Positions 1-12,643 of a DNA stretch of 64,000 nucleotides are shown here, in pieces. The notes below the pieces were generated by a model. It was not told the DNA's origin, ran no database searches, and was given only the letters and a program-made list of their open reading frames with translations. The stretch is from Mauremys mutica. Taxonomy: Eukaryota > Chordata > Testudines > Geoemydidae. Made by a program: the position numbers and the translations under genes. Positions within the stretch are counted from its first letter, which is position 1, and each line of letters opens with the position of its first letter. The stretch covers positions 29,472,965-29,536,964 of the forward strand of contig NC_059082.1 of NCBI RefSeq assembly GCF_020497125.1, in the 5' to 3' direction.

Positions 1-510
<510 letters not shown>

Positions 511-3090
511 ATTTCCCGCCCTGTGGTACTGCAGCTTGCCCATTATTACCCTCATAGCTGCTTCAGGAGATTCTATTGCTGAGAAGATCATTTGCCTTTG
601 GGATGCACCAGATTGCACCAAATGGCAAGTACTTTTGGAAAATGTCATACCCCTATCCATCCACCCATTGGTAAATTACGGTATGTGATTTATATTTTGC
701 ACATATAAAATACATTATTTGACCTGAAATTAATTTTATAAAGTATTTGCAAATTGTTTGGTTTTTTTATTTTAAAATATTGGGGGGTTGAAAGAAGTAC
801 TTGGAAAAGAATGGATCTTGCCACTTTACTGGTAGAGTGAATGGATTGACTCCATAATACTCAGTGTCAAAAAGGGGATAAACAAGATAAAATATTCAAA
901 TGATAAAAGTGTTACTTTCACATACAATCTCAATCCAGCTATCTACACCTTTGTGTTTGAGGAGTTGCTGTAAGGGACATGGGATCAGACAAGAACTTCA
1001 AGTCAAGGAAAAGCAGCCTCTTATGAATGCTTTACTTCTTTCTGTAGATGACAGAAAGAGCCAGGCACTTACTTTATAAGCAAGGTTTCCTGTTCTGATT
1101 TGCTGTGACAATTACATTTCCTCTTCTCCCCTTTACTTCCCCTTCCCACTTTTCTTATGCTGTACTCATTGGGTTAGATGTGACATGATGTGGCAATACT
1201 TATCAGTGAGACCATCAAAAAAGTCTGGTCTTGCTTCTATTGAAGTCAATAGTAAAAGAAAAGGGATGGGAGCTCTACATTGTTCTGAACCTTCCTGTAA
1301 ACACAGGGTTTTTTTGTTTTGTTTTTTGTTTTTGTTTTAGATATCACACAGATTCCTAGTTATCACTGTGTTGTTATTGGGTTCAGTTTTTATGTAACTA
1401 CTCTGGAATAATTTTGACTTCTAACCTGAAGAACTCTGTTTTTAGAGCCCACTGGATCCACAGTTATGAGCTGATGTCTCAAGTTCTTGACACAGGTTTT
1501 ATGCATGAATGAAAATGTAACTACCAGAAACAGGTTGTGTTGGAGGTAATAAAATAAAATTAGAACAGCAGGAACAGATTTTAATGTACACATGTAATGT
1601 ACACAAACCCTCACAGTTGCAGAAAGCAACTGCACTGTTCCACTGGGAAATGTAATATATGCCCTTGTGTTGCTTTAGCTTGGCTGAATGTGGTGGTTTC
1701 ACAGAACTTCACTAAAACACATTACTAACTTGCTAGAAGGATATAGGTCTTTAAGTAAAGTCAGACCTGGCAAAGTAGTTCATTCACCCTACATATTCAG
1801 TATATTTTGTGTAAGGAGGTGTTTAAATGATTTTACTGACTTAGTTTCCTTTTTCCTATTGTCAGTTTTATCTCCATTATGCTATGTTAGCATGTTTAAA
1901 AATTAAAATTGCTGGACGTTTTTGATCTGGGCAGCTAGCCTAAATCTGTACTTTGTGTCTGCACTTCTAATATTAAAATTGAGACAGTGAAAATTCCTTT
2001 TATTAAGAGCAAAACAGGAATACTCAAATCAGTGGCAAAACCAAAGGTTACCAGGGCATTAATATCACTGAGCAGACTCTCAGTCTTGCTTCATTTAATT
2101 TAAAAGGTTGTTGGTTCCAAGATGTTTTTAACACTTTTTAATAATGTTTAATAAGCCAGAGTATTTGCAGCTTTAAAGTATTTGTTCAGAAAACATACTA
2201 TTTGGTTCAGACCCAAGTCAACCTCTGTAAATATCTGGCAGAAGTGGCACATTTTCAAAATGGTCATGCTCAAACCAAATTATTTACTTGAAGTGTTTTC
2301 TGATTCAATCTAGCTCCTTGGCAGGGGAGAAAAAGCTCTGGATTCTGCAGCATTGTAGAACCTTTTCTTGGATTTTTTTCCCTTGCAGTATTTGGTAGCT
2401 GAGTCTGTAGTTTTGAAAAGAAATATCATTTTGCAATGGTCACCTGGGTTTTATAGTCCTCACACTGCTGTCTTTGAGACTGAGCTTAGGCAAACTCAAG
2501 TATTGCAGTCAATGGAGATGTCACAGTTCATAATGATGACATGTTAATTTCTTGTCTTCTGACCCCTTAAATAGTAATGTGCTCTTAAGACAGGACAGCT
2601 GTGTCAGGTTTGGGAAGTATGCAACTTGTCTGTGTATTTCAGTAAATAATTGGTGCATCTAACCTTTTATCTAGGTTTAATGAGTATCACTTCCATTAAT
2701 GTGAAGTTTAGTCAGTCAGTACAAAACAAATAACTTGTAAAAACAGAATTTATTTTATTTTTTAATTTTATTTTTCAGATCTCTTTCTCTTATTTTGCAG
2801 GACACAAAAGATGTGTTACTGTTACAATAGTTATGGGCAGTGGCCAAGTGTTGGCTGACAGTCTAGTGCTGTTATATGTATTGATGTATTTGAAATTTCA
2901 GTACATGAGTGTGGTTCTTTCTGTGTCATAACTCAGAATCTGCTTCTAGGACACCTCTAGAACCACTTTTCCATGGCATAGTGGTATATGCAAACAGTAC
3001 CATAGTAGGATATTAATGCAATGACATTGCTGTGGGTCACCAGTGATAATCTGTGCCATGTCAATTGTTTCTAGTGGGATGTGCTAGAGT
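511..3090. other. Intronic DNA without recognisable gene
   Basis: AT-rich sequence with no convincing coding frame on either strand. A T-rich tract with interspersed G lies at about 1307-1339. A short 'TGAAGTCAATAG' motif at about 1242 resembles worn ancient amniote palindromic repeats, but is too short to classify. Confidence 0.5.
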
Positions 3091-4230
3091 TCTTTTACTA
3101 CGGAGTTAGGTCGAAGGAAGCCACTTTAAGTTGACCTGTTAATGTATGTTTCTACGCTACCAGATCCTAAGTCGCCTCTAATGTCGACTTCTGTAATCCA
3201 CCTCTGCAAGAGGTGTAGCACTTAACTCGATTTTCATGGGTTGACTGAGAGGTAGTGCAGATGCAGCATTGTGTAATTTGACTTAATTGGCCTTCAGGTG
3301 GTGTCCCACAATGCTCATCTGTGACCGTTCTGGAGATCATTCTCAATTCTGCTGCACTGCAGCCAGATACACAGGAAACAGCCCCATCCCTTCTAAATCC
3401 CCAGGAATTTTTGATTTCCCATTTCCTGTTTGATCAGCATTGGGAGCATGCCAGCTTGAGCACAGCTGATCATGGAGACTACGCTCCCCAAACACACTCC
3501 AGCCTGGTCTGCAGAGGAGGTGGTGGATCTCATTGCTGTGTGGGGAGAAGAATCTGTGCAGACAGAGCTTCGATCCAGCAGAAGTAACGTTGACATCAGT
3601 GGAAAGATGTCTTGCGGAATGGGGGAGAAATGCTACAGGAGGGATATGAACAGCAGTGCCATTAGTAAATAAAATAAAATAACTTCACCAAGCGTACCAG
3701 AAGGCAAGGGAGGTGAACAGTTGTTCTGCTGCTGAACCCGACACATGCTAGTTCTACAACGAGCTGCATGAGATTCTCGGGGGTGACCCTACCGGTACCC
3801 CCACAAGCAACGTAGACACCTCACAGGTGTGTGAGTCTAGGGACAACAGGGAGGATGATGAGGAGGAGGAGAATGGGAGACAGGCGAGCAGTGGATCCAT
3901 TCTCCCTGAGAGCCAGGAAATATTTTTAACAAAAACTATTGCATTGTTTGCCATTTATATGAGGGAGGGATATATGGGATGCTGACGCAACGTTCCCATT
4001 CTCCTCTGCGATAATGTTTTGGGCCCATGAGGTATTGCACCAACTTCCCAAAAGTTTGGGATAGCTACTCACGATTCACTGCTTTTTTGCATTGATGCAG
4101 GGCTGCTAGTGAGGACACACTCCATTGAGACAATGAGCCTGGTGTGGGCACGCACAATTGACTTAATTAATTTGGAGGCTTGAGGTCAAATTAGATTAAG
4201 TTGACTTAATTTTGTAGTGTAAACAAGCCC
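3091..4230 (+). mobile_element. Harbinger-like DNA transposon remnant (copy A)
   Basis: The right end reads TAGTGTAAACAAGCCC, the reverse complement of a GGGCTTGTxTACACTA-type terminal repeat shared by turtle Harbinger MITEs; the left end near 3091 is degenerate (TTTTACTACGGAGTTAGGTCG). Between them is a relic of the Myb/SANT-like accessory gene that PIF/Harbinger elements carry. No transposase is present, so the copy is non-autonomous. The same gene type is found in copy B at 20177-21383. The left boundary is approximate. Confidence 0.6.
3472..3925 (+). pseudogene. Myb/SANT-like (Harbinger accessory) pseudogene
   Basis: Begins METTLPKHTPAWSAEEVV and continues DLIAVWGEESVQTELRSS, aligning with AWTDREVLDLIAVWGDESVL of the intact gene in copy B. 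This is the first helix of the trihelix/Myb-SANT DNA-binding fold that recruits the Harbinger transposase to terminal repeats (family knowledge). The middle and last helices are damaged, with a stop at about 3670. Farther on, the acidic tail (DNREDDEEEENGRQ) and the SQEIF segment remain recognisable to about 3925, corresponding to the SQDLFITLTEIP region of copy B. Not functional. Confidence 0.6.
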
Positions 4231-5711
4231 TATATCTGTTTAAAACTTTACCAAGAAAGGTTATCAAATATTAGCAGGGGTAATTAATACTGCTTGGAAA
4301 GCATCAGACTTGGAGAACTTCTTATGTAGAGTGTTTGTGGGGTTTGTGCAGAGGTGCTTCTGGTGGGTCCCGTGGAACAGGAGCATGATACAAAGCCACC
4401 TCCTCCGACCTGGGTTTTTTTCCGGCCTATTTACCCTTTTTCCTTTACTTTGCTACGCTCCATGCCATGTACCACATGGAAGAAACATGTTTGCTGCTAG
4501 TCTGGTTAAACCATACTGTGTACAGGGCCAGCATGATCAATGCTTGCTCACCATATATAATGTACAAGGGAGCATGGATTTTTATGAACCAGTAGAAGAC
4601 ACAAATATGAGATAATGTACTGCACAGCTATGATAATGTTAGGAAAACATTGTCTGTCATAGTTATTGCAGATGGGTAAAATGGGTATTGAATTTAAATT
4701 CATCTGTTTCTACAGAATGAGATAAGCATGTTTTGTTTCTTCAATAAAGCTTTTATTTTTTATTTATTGCACTTCTGCTTTACCGAGCAAGTCTCCAGAA
4801 GGGATTGAAAATAAACTCAGTTATTCTTTTGACAAAGCTTATCTCTAGATGTTAAATAGTTAACTGTTAATCAAGCAGTTTTCTTATGTGGTTAATTTCA
4901 AAGAGTCCCAGGCACTTAAAAATAGCCACATGTACAGCCTCATCCAATATTCTTCCAAGATATTTATAGTATTTTCAGCAGAAGTCAGACATGGCATTGC
5001 AACTGGAAAACTACCCTGAAATTTTTCTGCTTGCCTCTTGAAAATATGCTTAGAGAAGCAGCTGGGTAAAGATGTGAGAGAAATAACTCAAATATTCTTT
5101 AAAACTTCATTTTCAACCAAAATCAGTCACAAATATAAACTACCAACAAACAAAAGTTCTCTGCACTAAAACCAAGGTAGTTTATTTCTCTAGCTCTTAA
5201 TAACCCTTCCTTGATGGTCAAGCTCCTGTTTCAGAATTCTTATTGGACTACTCTGAACTTACTTACCCTTTTGGAAGGAAAAAATGTCAGATATGGGTGT
5301 TGATGGAAAATATCAACAAAAAGTACTCCCTAGAATTCAGTCTCCCTGAATCTTGGGAAATTGTACACTGAGTCTCCTCTGGTTGAGTACATGCTGATAC
5401 TCAGACAGGAGCAGTCCAATATTTTATACACAAAGATACTGAGTCATCAGTTTTAAAATAGCTATAGAGCAAGAGGAAGTAGCTTCCATGTTTCTTGTTT
5501 CCTTATAAAAACATGACAATTCATTTAATCTTTGCTGGATTTGGAAGAACTCTCTGGCAGACCTAAACTTCAAATGAAATGAGTAGCTGAATACCAAGTT
5601 ATTAGTTCCCTGAGGAATGCAAAATAATAATACATTTTAAAGGGGTTTTTCCAGTAACTTTTCTTTTTCAAAGATTTAGCTGCTCTGTTGGTTTGTCATA
5701 GGGAAATCACA
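4231..5711. other. Intronic DNA without recognisable gene
   Basis: I see no coding signature, terminal repeat or tandem array here. The 101-codon open frame at 4310-4615 has no family resemblance and no splice context, so I treat it as chance. Confidence 0.45.
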
Positions 5712-6024
5712 GAGATAAGCTGGGTGAGGTAATATTGGATCAACTTTTGTTGGTAGAAGAGACAAACTTTGGAGGTACGCATAGCTCTTCTTCAGGTCTG
5801 GGAAAGGTACTCAGACTGTCACAGTTAACTGGCCACTGAATGGTGTCTTACAGTTTGTGTTAGCTACTTTCGTTAAATAATCTATTCCACGTTGTATTTA
5901 GCTGTGACAGTCTGAATATCTTTCCCAGACCTGAAGAAGAGTTATGTGTACCTCAAAAGTTTGTCTCTTCTACCAACAAAAGTTGGTCCAATAAAAAATA
6001 TTACCTCACCCACCTTGTCTTTCT
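5712..6024. mobile_element. Palindromic MITE (GGTGAGGTAATAT family), copy 1
   Basis: Two arms of about 115 bases (5712-5830 and 5905-6024) are reverse complements of each other: GGGTGAGGTAATATTGGAT at the left answers ATATTACCTCACCC at the right, and CTTCTTCAGGTCTGGGAAAG answers CTTTCCCAGACCTGAAGAAG. The loop is about 75 bases. A second, shorter copy lies at 36575-36780. Long imperfect hairpins repeated at dispersed sites are typical of non-autonomous DNA transposons; the superfamily is not resolved. Confidence 0.6.
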
Positions 6025-6329
6025 AATATTCTGGGACCAACCTGGCTATAACAACACTGCAAAGAACAATAGGGAAATTATGTTAGTTTTAGCCACAAGA
6101 AGTGCAGAAGATGATTATCATAGTCCTGTACTTTGTGAGATTGGTTAATGAAGTCCAGAGCTACAAGTAGGATGCAAGAACTCGCTAAGCATCTTCTAAT
6201 CACTTTAGAAAACCATGCCTTTAATTAATTGGGGCAAATCACTTCCCAACATTTGGAAAGTTTTGTTTGAGAATGAGGGTAAGAGGCTGTAATATATACT
6301 TTCTTTTTTGATTCCTGTTCAGCTCAGCA

Positions 6330-7125
6330 GTGAGAAGTGGGTCCAAATGAAGTCTTTCCATCAATTTCTGATGTGTATGAGCTTCACGGCTTCAGTCATC
6401 ATTAAACCTTTTTATTCGTTGTCATTCTTCACCATGTCTATCCAACACATCCTCAGTCTTTCCCTGTTTCCTTGCACTCTGGAATGCATTGCCACATGTG
6501 GTATCCTTTTCAGGTCCATTCTTGCCACGTGTTCAAACGATCGCAGCCATCTTTCTTGAATCTGCTGCAACAGCATTATTTTTGTCCTAGCCATTTTCTT
6601 ATCCCTTCATTTTTCATTTTCTTCCATCTTGAATCTCTCAGTATTCCCTTCAGCTAGTTAATTTCTGCAGTCAATATCTTTCGTTTGTTGGCTTTCCTCA
6701 TACTCCAGCATTCTGATACGCATAACAGTATTGGCATGACAATTGTTTTATATACACTGATTGATTTTAATTTTTATTGAAATGTCTTCAGCCTTCCAGA
6801 TCTTGCAGAGTTTTCTGAATGCTGTAGCGGCTAGTCTGATTCTTCTTTTTATGTCATTTTCACAAATCCCGTTCTTCAATACTAGTCTTCCACATTACCT
6901 TTTCATTTTCCTCCACAATGGCTCAGTGAATGCTTTTCCTCTGTAGTTCTGACATTCACTCTTATCTCCTTTTTTATAGATTGGCACTATTATTGCTTTC
7001 TCCCATTTGTTCACCACTTGCTCTTGTTTGTAATCCTTGTTGAATAGCTTGTGAATCAGCTTTACCATGTGTTCCTCACCTGCTTGCAGCAGCTCTGCAG
7101 TTGTGTTGTCACTTCTTAGTGCCTT
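6330..7125 (-). pseudogene. Fossil LINE reverse transcriptase (RTE-like / LINE C-terminal half)
   Basis: Reading the minus strand, about 7120 to 7000 gives SDNTTAELLQAGEE then KWEKAIIVPIYKKGDKSECQ, the palm/finger entry of a non-LTR reverse transcriptase. Farther down, SIYKTIVMPILL, SECWSMRKANKRKI and finally RWLRSFEHVARMDLKRIP and VALHSRVQG-like MHSRVQGNRERLRM match the C-terminal region that follows the reverse transcriptase in many RTE-type LINEs. Several stops and frameshifts break the frame, and the catalytic middle, including the YxDD region, is missing. Clearly dead and old. The clade assignment is tentative. Confidence 0.6.
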
Positions 7126-9530
7126 TTTTCTTTTTCAAACTTTCTATCAAGTTTCTTTGAGGAATTCAAACCTCATTTCAAGATTATGCCAAATAGTTAA
7201 GATAAGGCAATATAAGTTTAGAAATAGAGTGAGAGGGAGGGGAGGGCACTACACAAGTGTACCTGGACTGTATGGGCAAGTAATGACAATATTTTTACTT
7301 AGGAGAAAATTCTTGAAGGATCTTCACAACCTGCAGGTAATGAAAATTCAAGCGGTTTGTTTGAACTGCAGTCTGTTTCATAAACTTCACATTCATATTT
7401 TTGATCTGATAGTGAGACGACTGTTAACAACAGTAAATTGTTTTAGCATTATACCACAACTGGCAGTAACTTTTCTTCTATCACTGTTCTAGGGCTCTCA
7501 AAACATCTCGGGGTCCACAGCATTGCAAAAGTATATATCACAAGTGACTGTATGTGTTTCCACATTTATTAATTGTGTCAGAAAGGCACTGTAAGATTTG
7601 AGCCTCATTAATTCTCTCAGCAGGGAAAAGTGAACACTTTTTAAAATACTAAGTATGTGAACATAAGGACTTTCTTTGTATTTCTAATAACTGGAAGAAC
7701 CTATCACTGGTTGGATGATGATCAAGGGGGCTGTCAAATGACTGTCAAAATTAGGCTACCCCAGCAAACCATTGAAATACTGAAACATGTCAGAAAATGT
7801 CAACATTGAAGTTCTACGAGAGATTCTAGAAGCTTAGGGGTAGCTGATGTTTGAGAAAATATTTATTCTCCACTCTCTGTTCTTCAAAATCCAAAACATT
7901 TTGGATGATTGGTTTATATATATGATGCAATAACTACAAACAGTGCTTTGTAACTCATAGAATATGTCCAACAAAAAACAGATTAACTATTAGGCTCTGG
8001 CTTTCTGGAGATTTACAGTAACTGTAAAGGCTGCTTAATTTGATGGTTAAACTAGGTTTATGGCCACTTTGTGGTACTGGAACTACTGGTGAATCTGGCC
8101 CAGAATATCTTCCTCACAGTTTAAAATGTATTTGGTGACCATATTTGGTATATTATTTAATTCTTAATTCCTGAGTATGATGATAACTACATTTATGGAA
8201 CTATAGGAGTGGTGTCTGCTCTTGCAGTTATTTCTTGAAATCGTTTAGAAGTAGGCAGTTACAGAGATAATATTCCCTTCCCCTCAGATCCCAGCATCCC
8301 CAGAAAATCACCAGTCTCATAGATGGGGCTTCTCTATTACTGAAAGGGCATGAATGAAACTGCCAAGTAATTAATCAGATTATAATGATGTGGTCTTTAT
8401 TTTTTATATTCAGGATGCTCAAGTTATAATTGTAGTTTCAATTTTTCTGGTTAGAAAAATAGGCAAATTACAGGCTGTAGTTTCTTTCACTTCAGTATAC
8501 ATATTTGAGTACAACGTTATGCTTGAGAGCCAGCACAGCTCCAGAATTTCTTCTAAAATGTGGTCTCTTCTTTCTGTTTGATTCCATCCTTAACTCTGCT
8601 GTTTTTTTGCCCTTATCCCATTTTGAAAGTAGATATAATATACTCGCTTAAATGCAACCTTGATATCACGAGAACTTGAAGATATTGTATATTCAGAGAG
8701 TTAAAAGCTATTTATATACTGTTCAGAAATAGGTAAAAGGTGTATAGGGAGGTTGTCAAGGTGACTCATGCAAACAGTCCCCCCAGTGCAAGGTCAGACA
8801 AGATACAACACACAGAAAATGTTCTTGTATTGAGGAGACAAGTGTATATTGACAAACTTGTTGGGTAGATTTCTGGAGCACTCTATATTCTATAATCGCA
8901 TTATTATAAAATAGATTTGATTCCAACAGATGGCCCATTATTGGAGAGAAGGAATCTCTATGTCTATGCATGTAGTTTAACTTAAAAAGTATCTACTACT
9001 CCTAGTCAGTAAACTTTTTTGTCCCTCACATGCAGTAAATTGCTTTAGCACATCTTTATATGTAATCATGGTAGAGTGAATGGAGGATTAAAACAAATAT
9101 AATATAAAAAGACTTAGTGATAATTATACGTTTTTCTCATTTCCTCTCCATTATTGCAGCAGAATTTTTCCTTCCTTCAGTGACCCTTTTCCTTTCCTTT
9201 GGGCCTTTCATTTATTGGTTGGGTAGTCAGTTGAAGTGAAGGAGTCGCTAGGGTGATGGTATTAATAGTTCAGGGGAATGGGGTTCTTCTGTTTTGAGCT
9301 GCAGAAAAGCCTGCCTCTAACAGGAAACAGGTTCTTATGGAAGTAAAGGTTGCAGTAATGAAGAGAAAATCAACTAACTGCTACTGTTGAACAATTTTTT
9401 ATTTTACTTTTATCTACTGGACTTCACAGATTTGGCAAAAATTCAATACTAACAGTCACTTAACTGTTATTTCTCCCATGCCTGGCTTTCTCATATCTTG
9501 GATTTAAATGTTAACTTTGTTGCAGGTGAA
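7126..9530. other. Intronic DNA without recognisable gene
   Basis: AT-rich unique-looking sequence. The 141-codon open frame at 7067-7492 overlaps the antisense of the LINE fossil and then low-information DNA, with no protein-family signature. No repeats recognised. Confidence 0.45.
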
Positions 9531-10140
9531 TGTTCTTCTTTGAGTATGTGTCATTGTGGAGCCTATAGTGGGTTAACATGCACCTTGTGTTCAAGACTGG
9601 ATTTTTAAAAAAATTTTTTTTACGGGAAGTGTCCACCAAGGCATGCACCCTGTGACACCTCGTTCTCCCACACAAGAGCATAAAGACAGTTCCTTCTTAT
9701 CCCCAATGGCAGCGAGACTGAACATGGCAAATGTCTGACTCATTTTCTGGAAATCATTGTGACCATTTCTGATTCTCTCTTTCAACTTCCATGAACCATA
9801 TGGACCAAACTTTTCTGGTCAGACTTTCGAATTTTCTCTAACAGCAGAATCAAAACCTGCAGGCTTCAAGTCCTGTCCATTCCTCACTGGACTTAAATCT
9901 CCCTGAGAGATAGACACAGTAAGTGGCTCTTTTGTCTGGGGGAACCACATATCCCAAGCAGATGCTCAGTATGCTTATCCTTCTCTGAAAGGACCCTCTG
10001 ATCGCAAGATATAAGTTTGAAACTCAGCCTTCTGAAACAGTCCATGAATGTCTCATTAGATGTGGAGGAAACAAGCTCCAGAATCCTATTAATAAGGCTG
10101 CTTCTCCTTTCTCTCTTACCTGATTGTGTGGATGGATGTA
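9531..10140 (+). mobile_element. DIRS-like retrotransposon leader and gag fragment
   Basis: The left part (TGTTCTTCTTTGAGTATGTG ... CATAAAGACAGTTCCTTC) resembles the leader of vertebrate DIRS-like elements, which typically reads TTCTTCGAGTGCTTG and later CAGTTCCTTC. The right part translates in broken frame to CLGE-H-I----C-VC followed by a Lys/Leu-rich helix (MKLSLLKQSMN), the spaced Cys/His segment of DIRS gag proteins. Both halves come in the expected order on the plus strand. Everything else of the element is absent here. A separate DIRS polymerase fossil lies on the opposite strand at 33.8-36.5 kb. Identification is from memory of family sequences, hence moderate confidence. Confidence 0.5.
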
Positions 10141-10180
10141 TAAGGCGCATGCGTCATGGAAGCAATAGTGCACTCAGAAG

Positions 10181-10293
10181 CAGAGGCAAATTAAGATTTA
10201 TTGGGGCCCTGGATACAACCTGGGCACCCCTGTCCCAATGGGCCAAGACCCCTGGCCACGGGCCATATGGGCCCGTGCATTAATCTGCCAATG
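10181..10293. mobile_element. 113-bp hAT MITE with perfect 8-bp TSD
   Basis: Flanked by identical CTCAGAAG at 10173-10180 and 10294-10301. Ends CAGAGGCAAATTAA and TTAATCTGCCAATG form short imperfect inverted repeats beginning with CA, as in hAT elements. The interior is GC-rich and carries no coding potential. The 8-bp duplication fits the hAT superfamily; its TnnnnA spacing matches the Ac-type preference (nTnnnnAn). Confidence 0.7.
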
Positions 10294-10301
10294 CTCAGAA
10301 G

Positions 10302-11179
10302 ACAGAGCAGAGGGAGAGCAGAGATAACTGTAGCCTCCCTATTATGCAGTTTGCCAGGTGTCACTTTCATACTTGCAACACTGTTGCAAATTTAACACCT
10401 GTAAAAGATAATTGGCAGTGTCTCTTTTTTAAATTCTATTAACTATAGGCAATAGCAGTGCTCTGTGTATTTGCATGGGGAAGCATGGTGCAAGTGTAAC
10501 CTTGAGATTTCCTTTCTTCAGGGCACAAGATGAAGATTCATGGAAGTCAGTGTAATTTGTTGCAGATGCGGGAGCTGCTTTTACTGCTCCTGCGTACCTC
10601 CTGCAGGCTGATTGTCATGGGGCTGAGAAACATAGGGTCATGCAGGTTGATTTGAAAACCTGCTATAATATAGTGCATGAAGCTTTTGAAATGGAATGGG
10701 AAGAAAAATACTGCACATTGTGGTGCTTGGGGAGTGTGTCTGGGGAGTGTGTCTTTCCAGTCATAGGAAAAGAGAGCATAAAAATGGCTTATTTTAGCAT
10801 CCCAGCAGTATTATAAATGATCTAAGTTTTCAAGTTTTGTTGTTTTTCTAGGCAGTCAGACCTGAAATAGTATTACAACTATGTCATGCCATATGAAGCT
10901 GTTTGTTTTATTTTTTTACTTTGATGGCCAGTTGGGTGGACGACTTGGACGTTTTGGCTAAGAATGAAACATCATGCCTGGATTTCAATTCCCTTTGCCT
11001 TATTGCTTGCTGGAAATGTGTGTGAGCATATTTACCTCAGAAATGCACTGGGCTGCACACCCACAACTAGCTACATGTAATGTGGTATATTGAAAAACTT
11101 GAGAATGGGCAAGTTCAAACTAGCATTTTCAAGTTCATTTATTGAGTCATTAGCAGCTACCTAACTAGTTATATCTTTC
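10302..11179. other. Intronic DNA without recognisable gene
   Basis: No coding frame or repeat recognised. A tandem doublet GGGGAGTGTGTCT occurs at about 10729-10756. Confidence 0.4.
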
Positions 11180-11945
11180 TGTGATGAGGTGTACCAGGCC
11201 CTCTGAGGCCCCCTGCTGGACATCTTGAGGTCCTACCACACCCCAACCAGGAAAGGAGTAGTGAAGTTGGGTCCTCCAGGCCTACCTAGAAAGGCAGCCA
11301 ATCAGAGTGCAGCAGGCTTAGATAAAAGGAGCTGCAGGGCCCTAAGTAGGTCAGTTCCTTGCTTGGACCAGAAGGGTGAGAAGGGATTGGAAGACTGTGA
11401 AAATCTCCAGGTGAGGAGGAGAGGGAGGGACCCTGCTCAAGCAGGGATAGGACAAAGAAACTTTCCAGGCAGGAAGCTTTTGGAGAGTGCTCAAGCAGGG
11501 AACACATGGAGAGAGACCTGGGACTATAACCCTAAGGTAAGGGGTGAAGGAGTTGGACCAACTGGGAAGCAGCACAGGGAATTTAGGAGCAACTATTAAG
11601 GGAAGCAGTACATGGCTGCTGTTTACAGGGTCCCTGGGTTGAGACCCAGAGTAGTGGGTGTGCCTGGGTCCCCCCAGTGGGGAAGTGGCCTAAGTCCCAA
11701 AGGGGGGGACAAGACTCTGCTAAAAGGCCAAGAAAAGTGGCTAGATTTAAAGGGGCTGAAGAGAAAAGGCACCCTGCGGAAGGAAGGGCTGAGTCCAGTT
11801 TAACAGGGAATTGGAAGACTTTTGTTTGTGGGGGTTTTTTTGGACTTGAGTACCCTGGAAGGGGTTTGTCCATTTTAGACTGTGAGACTTGGCAAAGGGT
11901 CAGAATGTAGGTCTGTAATACAACTGCAGTAGTGACCATTATCCC
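11180..11945 (+). repeat. LTR-like dispersed repeat, probably truncated solo LTR
   Basis: Starts TGTGATGAGGTG and is markedly more GC-rich than its surroundings. A CCAAT motif (GCCAATCAGAG, about 11298) is followed about 25 bases later by a TATA-like GATAAAAGG (about 11322), the arrangement of an LTR promoter. A donor-like AAG|GTAAGG lies at about 11535. I could not find a matching 5-bp duplication at the right side, so the 3' end is approximate or deleted. Open frames on both strands (124 and 118 codons) are by-products of composition. Confidence 0.45.
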
Positions 11946-12040
11946 TTGTTGTGTTTAGTGCTTCTGGAGTGATACTGTTTCTTCCCTCCCCTGGCCTAAC
12001 CCATTGCTATCCTCTAAGATAGTGTGTGAAGCAGTATTGA

Positions 12041-12148
12041 GGTATTCACCCACGAAAGCTCATGCTGCAAAACTTCTGTTAGTCTATAAGGTGCCACAGG
12101 ATTCTTTGCTGCTTCTACAGAACCAGACTAACACGGCTACCCCTCTGA
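12041..12148 (+). repeat. Short dispersed repeat (GGTATTCACCCACGAAAGCT family), copy 1
   Basis: Aligns along its whole length with 33457-33565: shared blocks include GGTATTCACCCAC, CTATAAGGTGCCACAGGA and CCAGACTAACA-GGCTAC. A diverged third piece is at 31239-31299. Recurring, near-identical length, no terminal repeats seen; class unresolved (SINE-like tail or MITE arm). Confidence 0.6.
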
Positions 12149-12643
12149 GTATTGAGGAAATACATTAAGCTTCCCCTAACTGTGACTGTACTCTGTGGTA
12201 CGTAATGGGGCGACTTTAAGTAAAACGTTATTTGTAAGCTTGTTTAGGTTCTTGGTCAGTACTAATACACACAGCTGTTCCTGTGACAGTTACACTGAAA
12301 AGTATGACATTATTATCTTAAAAAGCATTTAACTTAAGTAGATTTGTTCAGCTGTTACACTGCCAACTTGCCCTTATGAGCTTTTCTCTCCTCTGGAGCT
12401 CCGTTAATGGACCTGTGTACTCACATAATTGGAATTTGTTTCCATTGTAATCAATGAAAAATGTAGTAAATATAACATGTCTGGAAAATCTTTTGTCCTT
12501 TCTAAACTGTAATTATTATTTATTGCCTTTTTATTTCATTCTTTGAATAGTGGATCTATGTACATAGACTGATTCTGCAAAAGTAAAATCCTTGTGAAAT
12601 GAATAGTATGCACATGTAACATGTAGTGATCAGCTCTCTAATT

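Noticed and set aside
4310..4615. 101-codon frame resembling a small exon
   Set aside because: No consensus splice sites at its limits and no recognisable protein.
7067..7492. 141-codon plus-strand frame
   Set aside because: Starts antisense to the LINE fossil and continues into unique DNA; low-information, Leu/Phe/Ser-rich.
11225..11939. Overlapping 124- and 118-codon frames on opposite strands
   Set aside because: Inside an LTR-like repeat; compositional, with no family resemblance.
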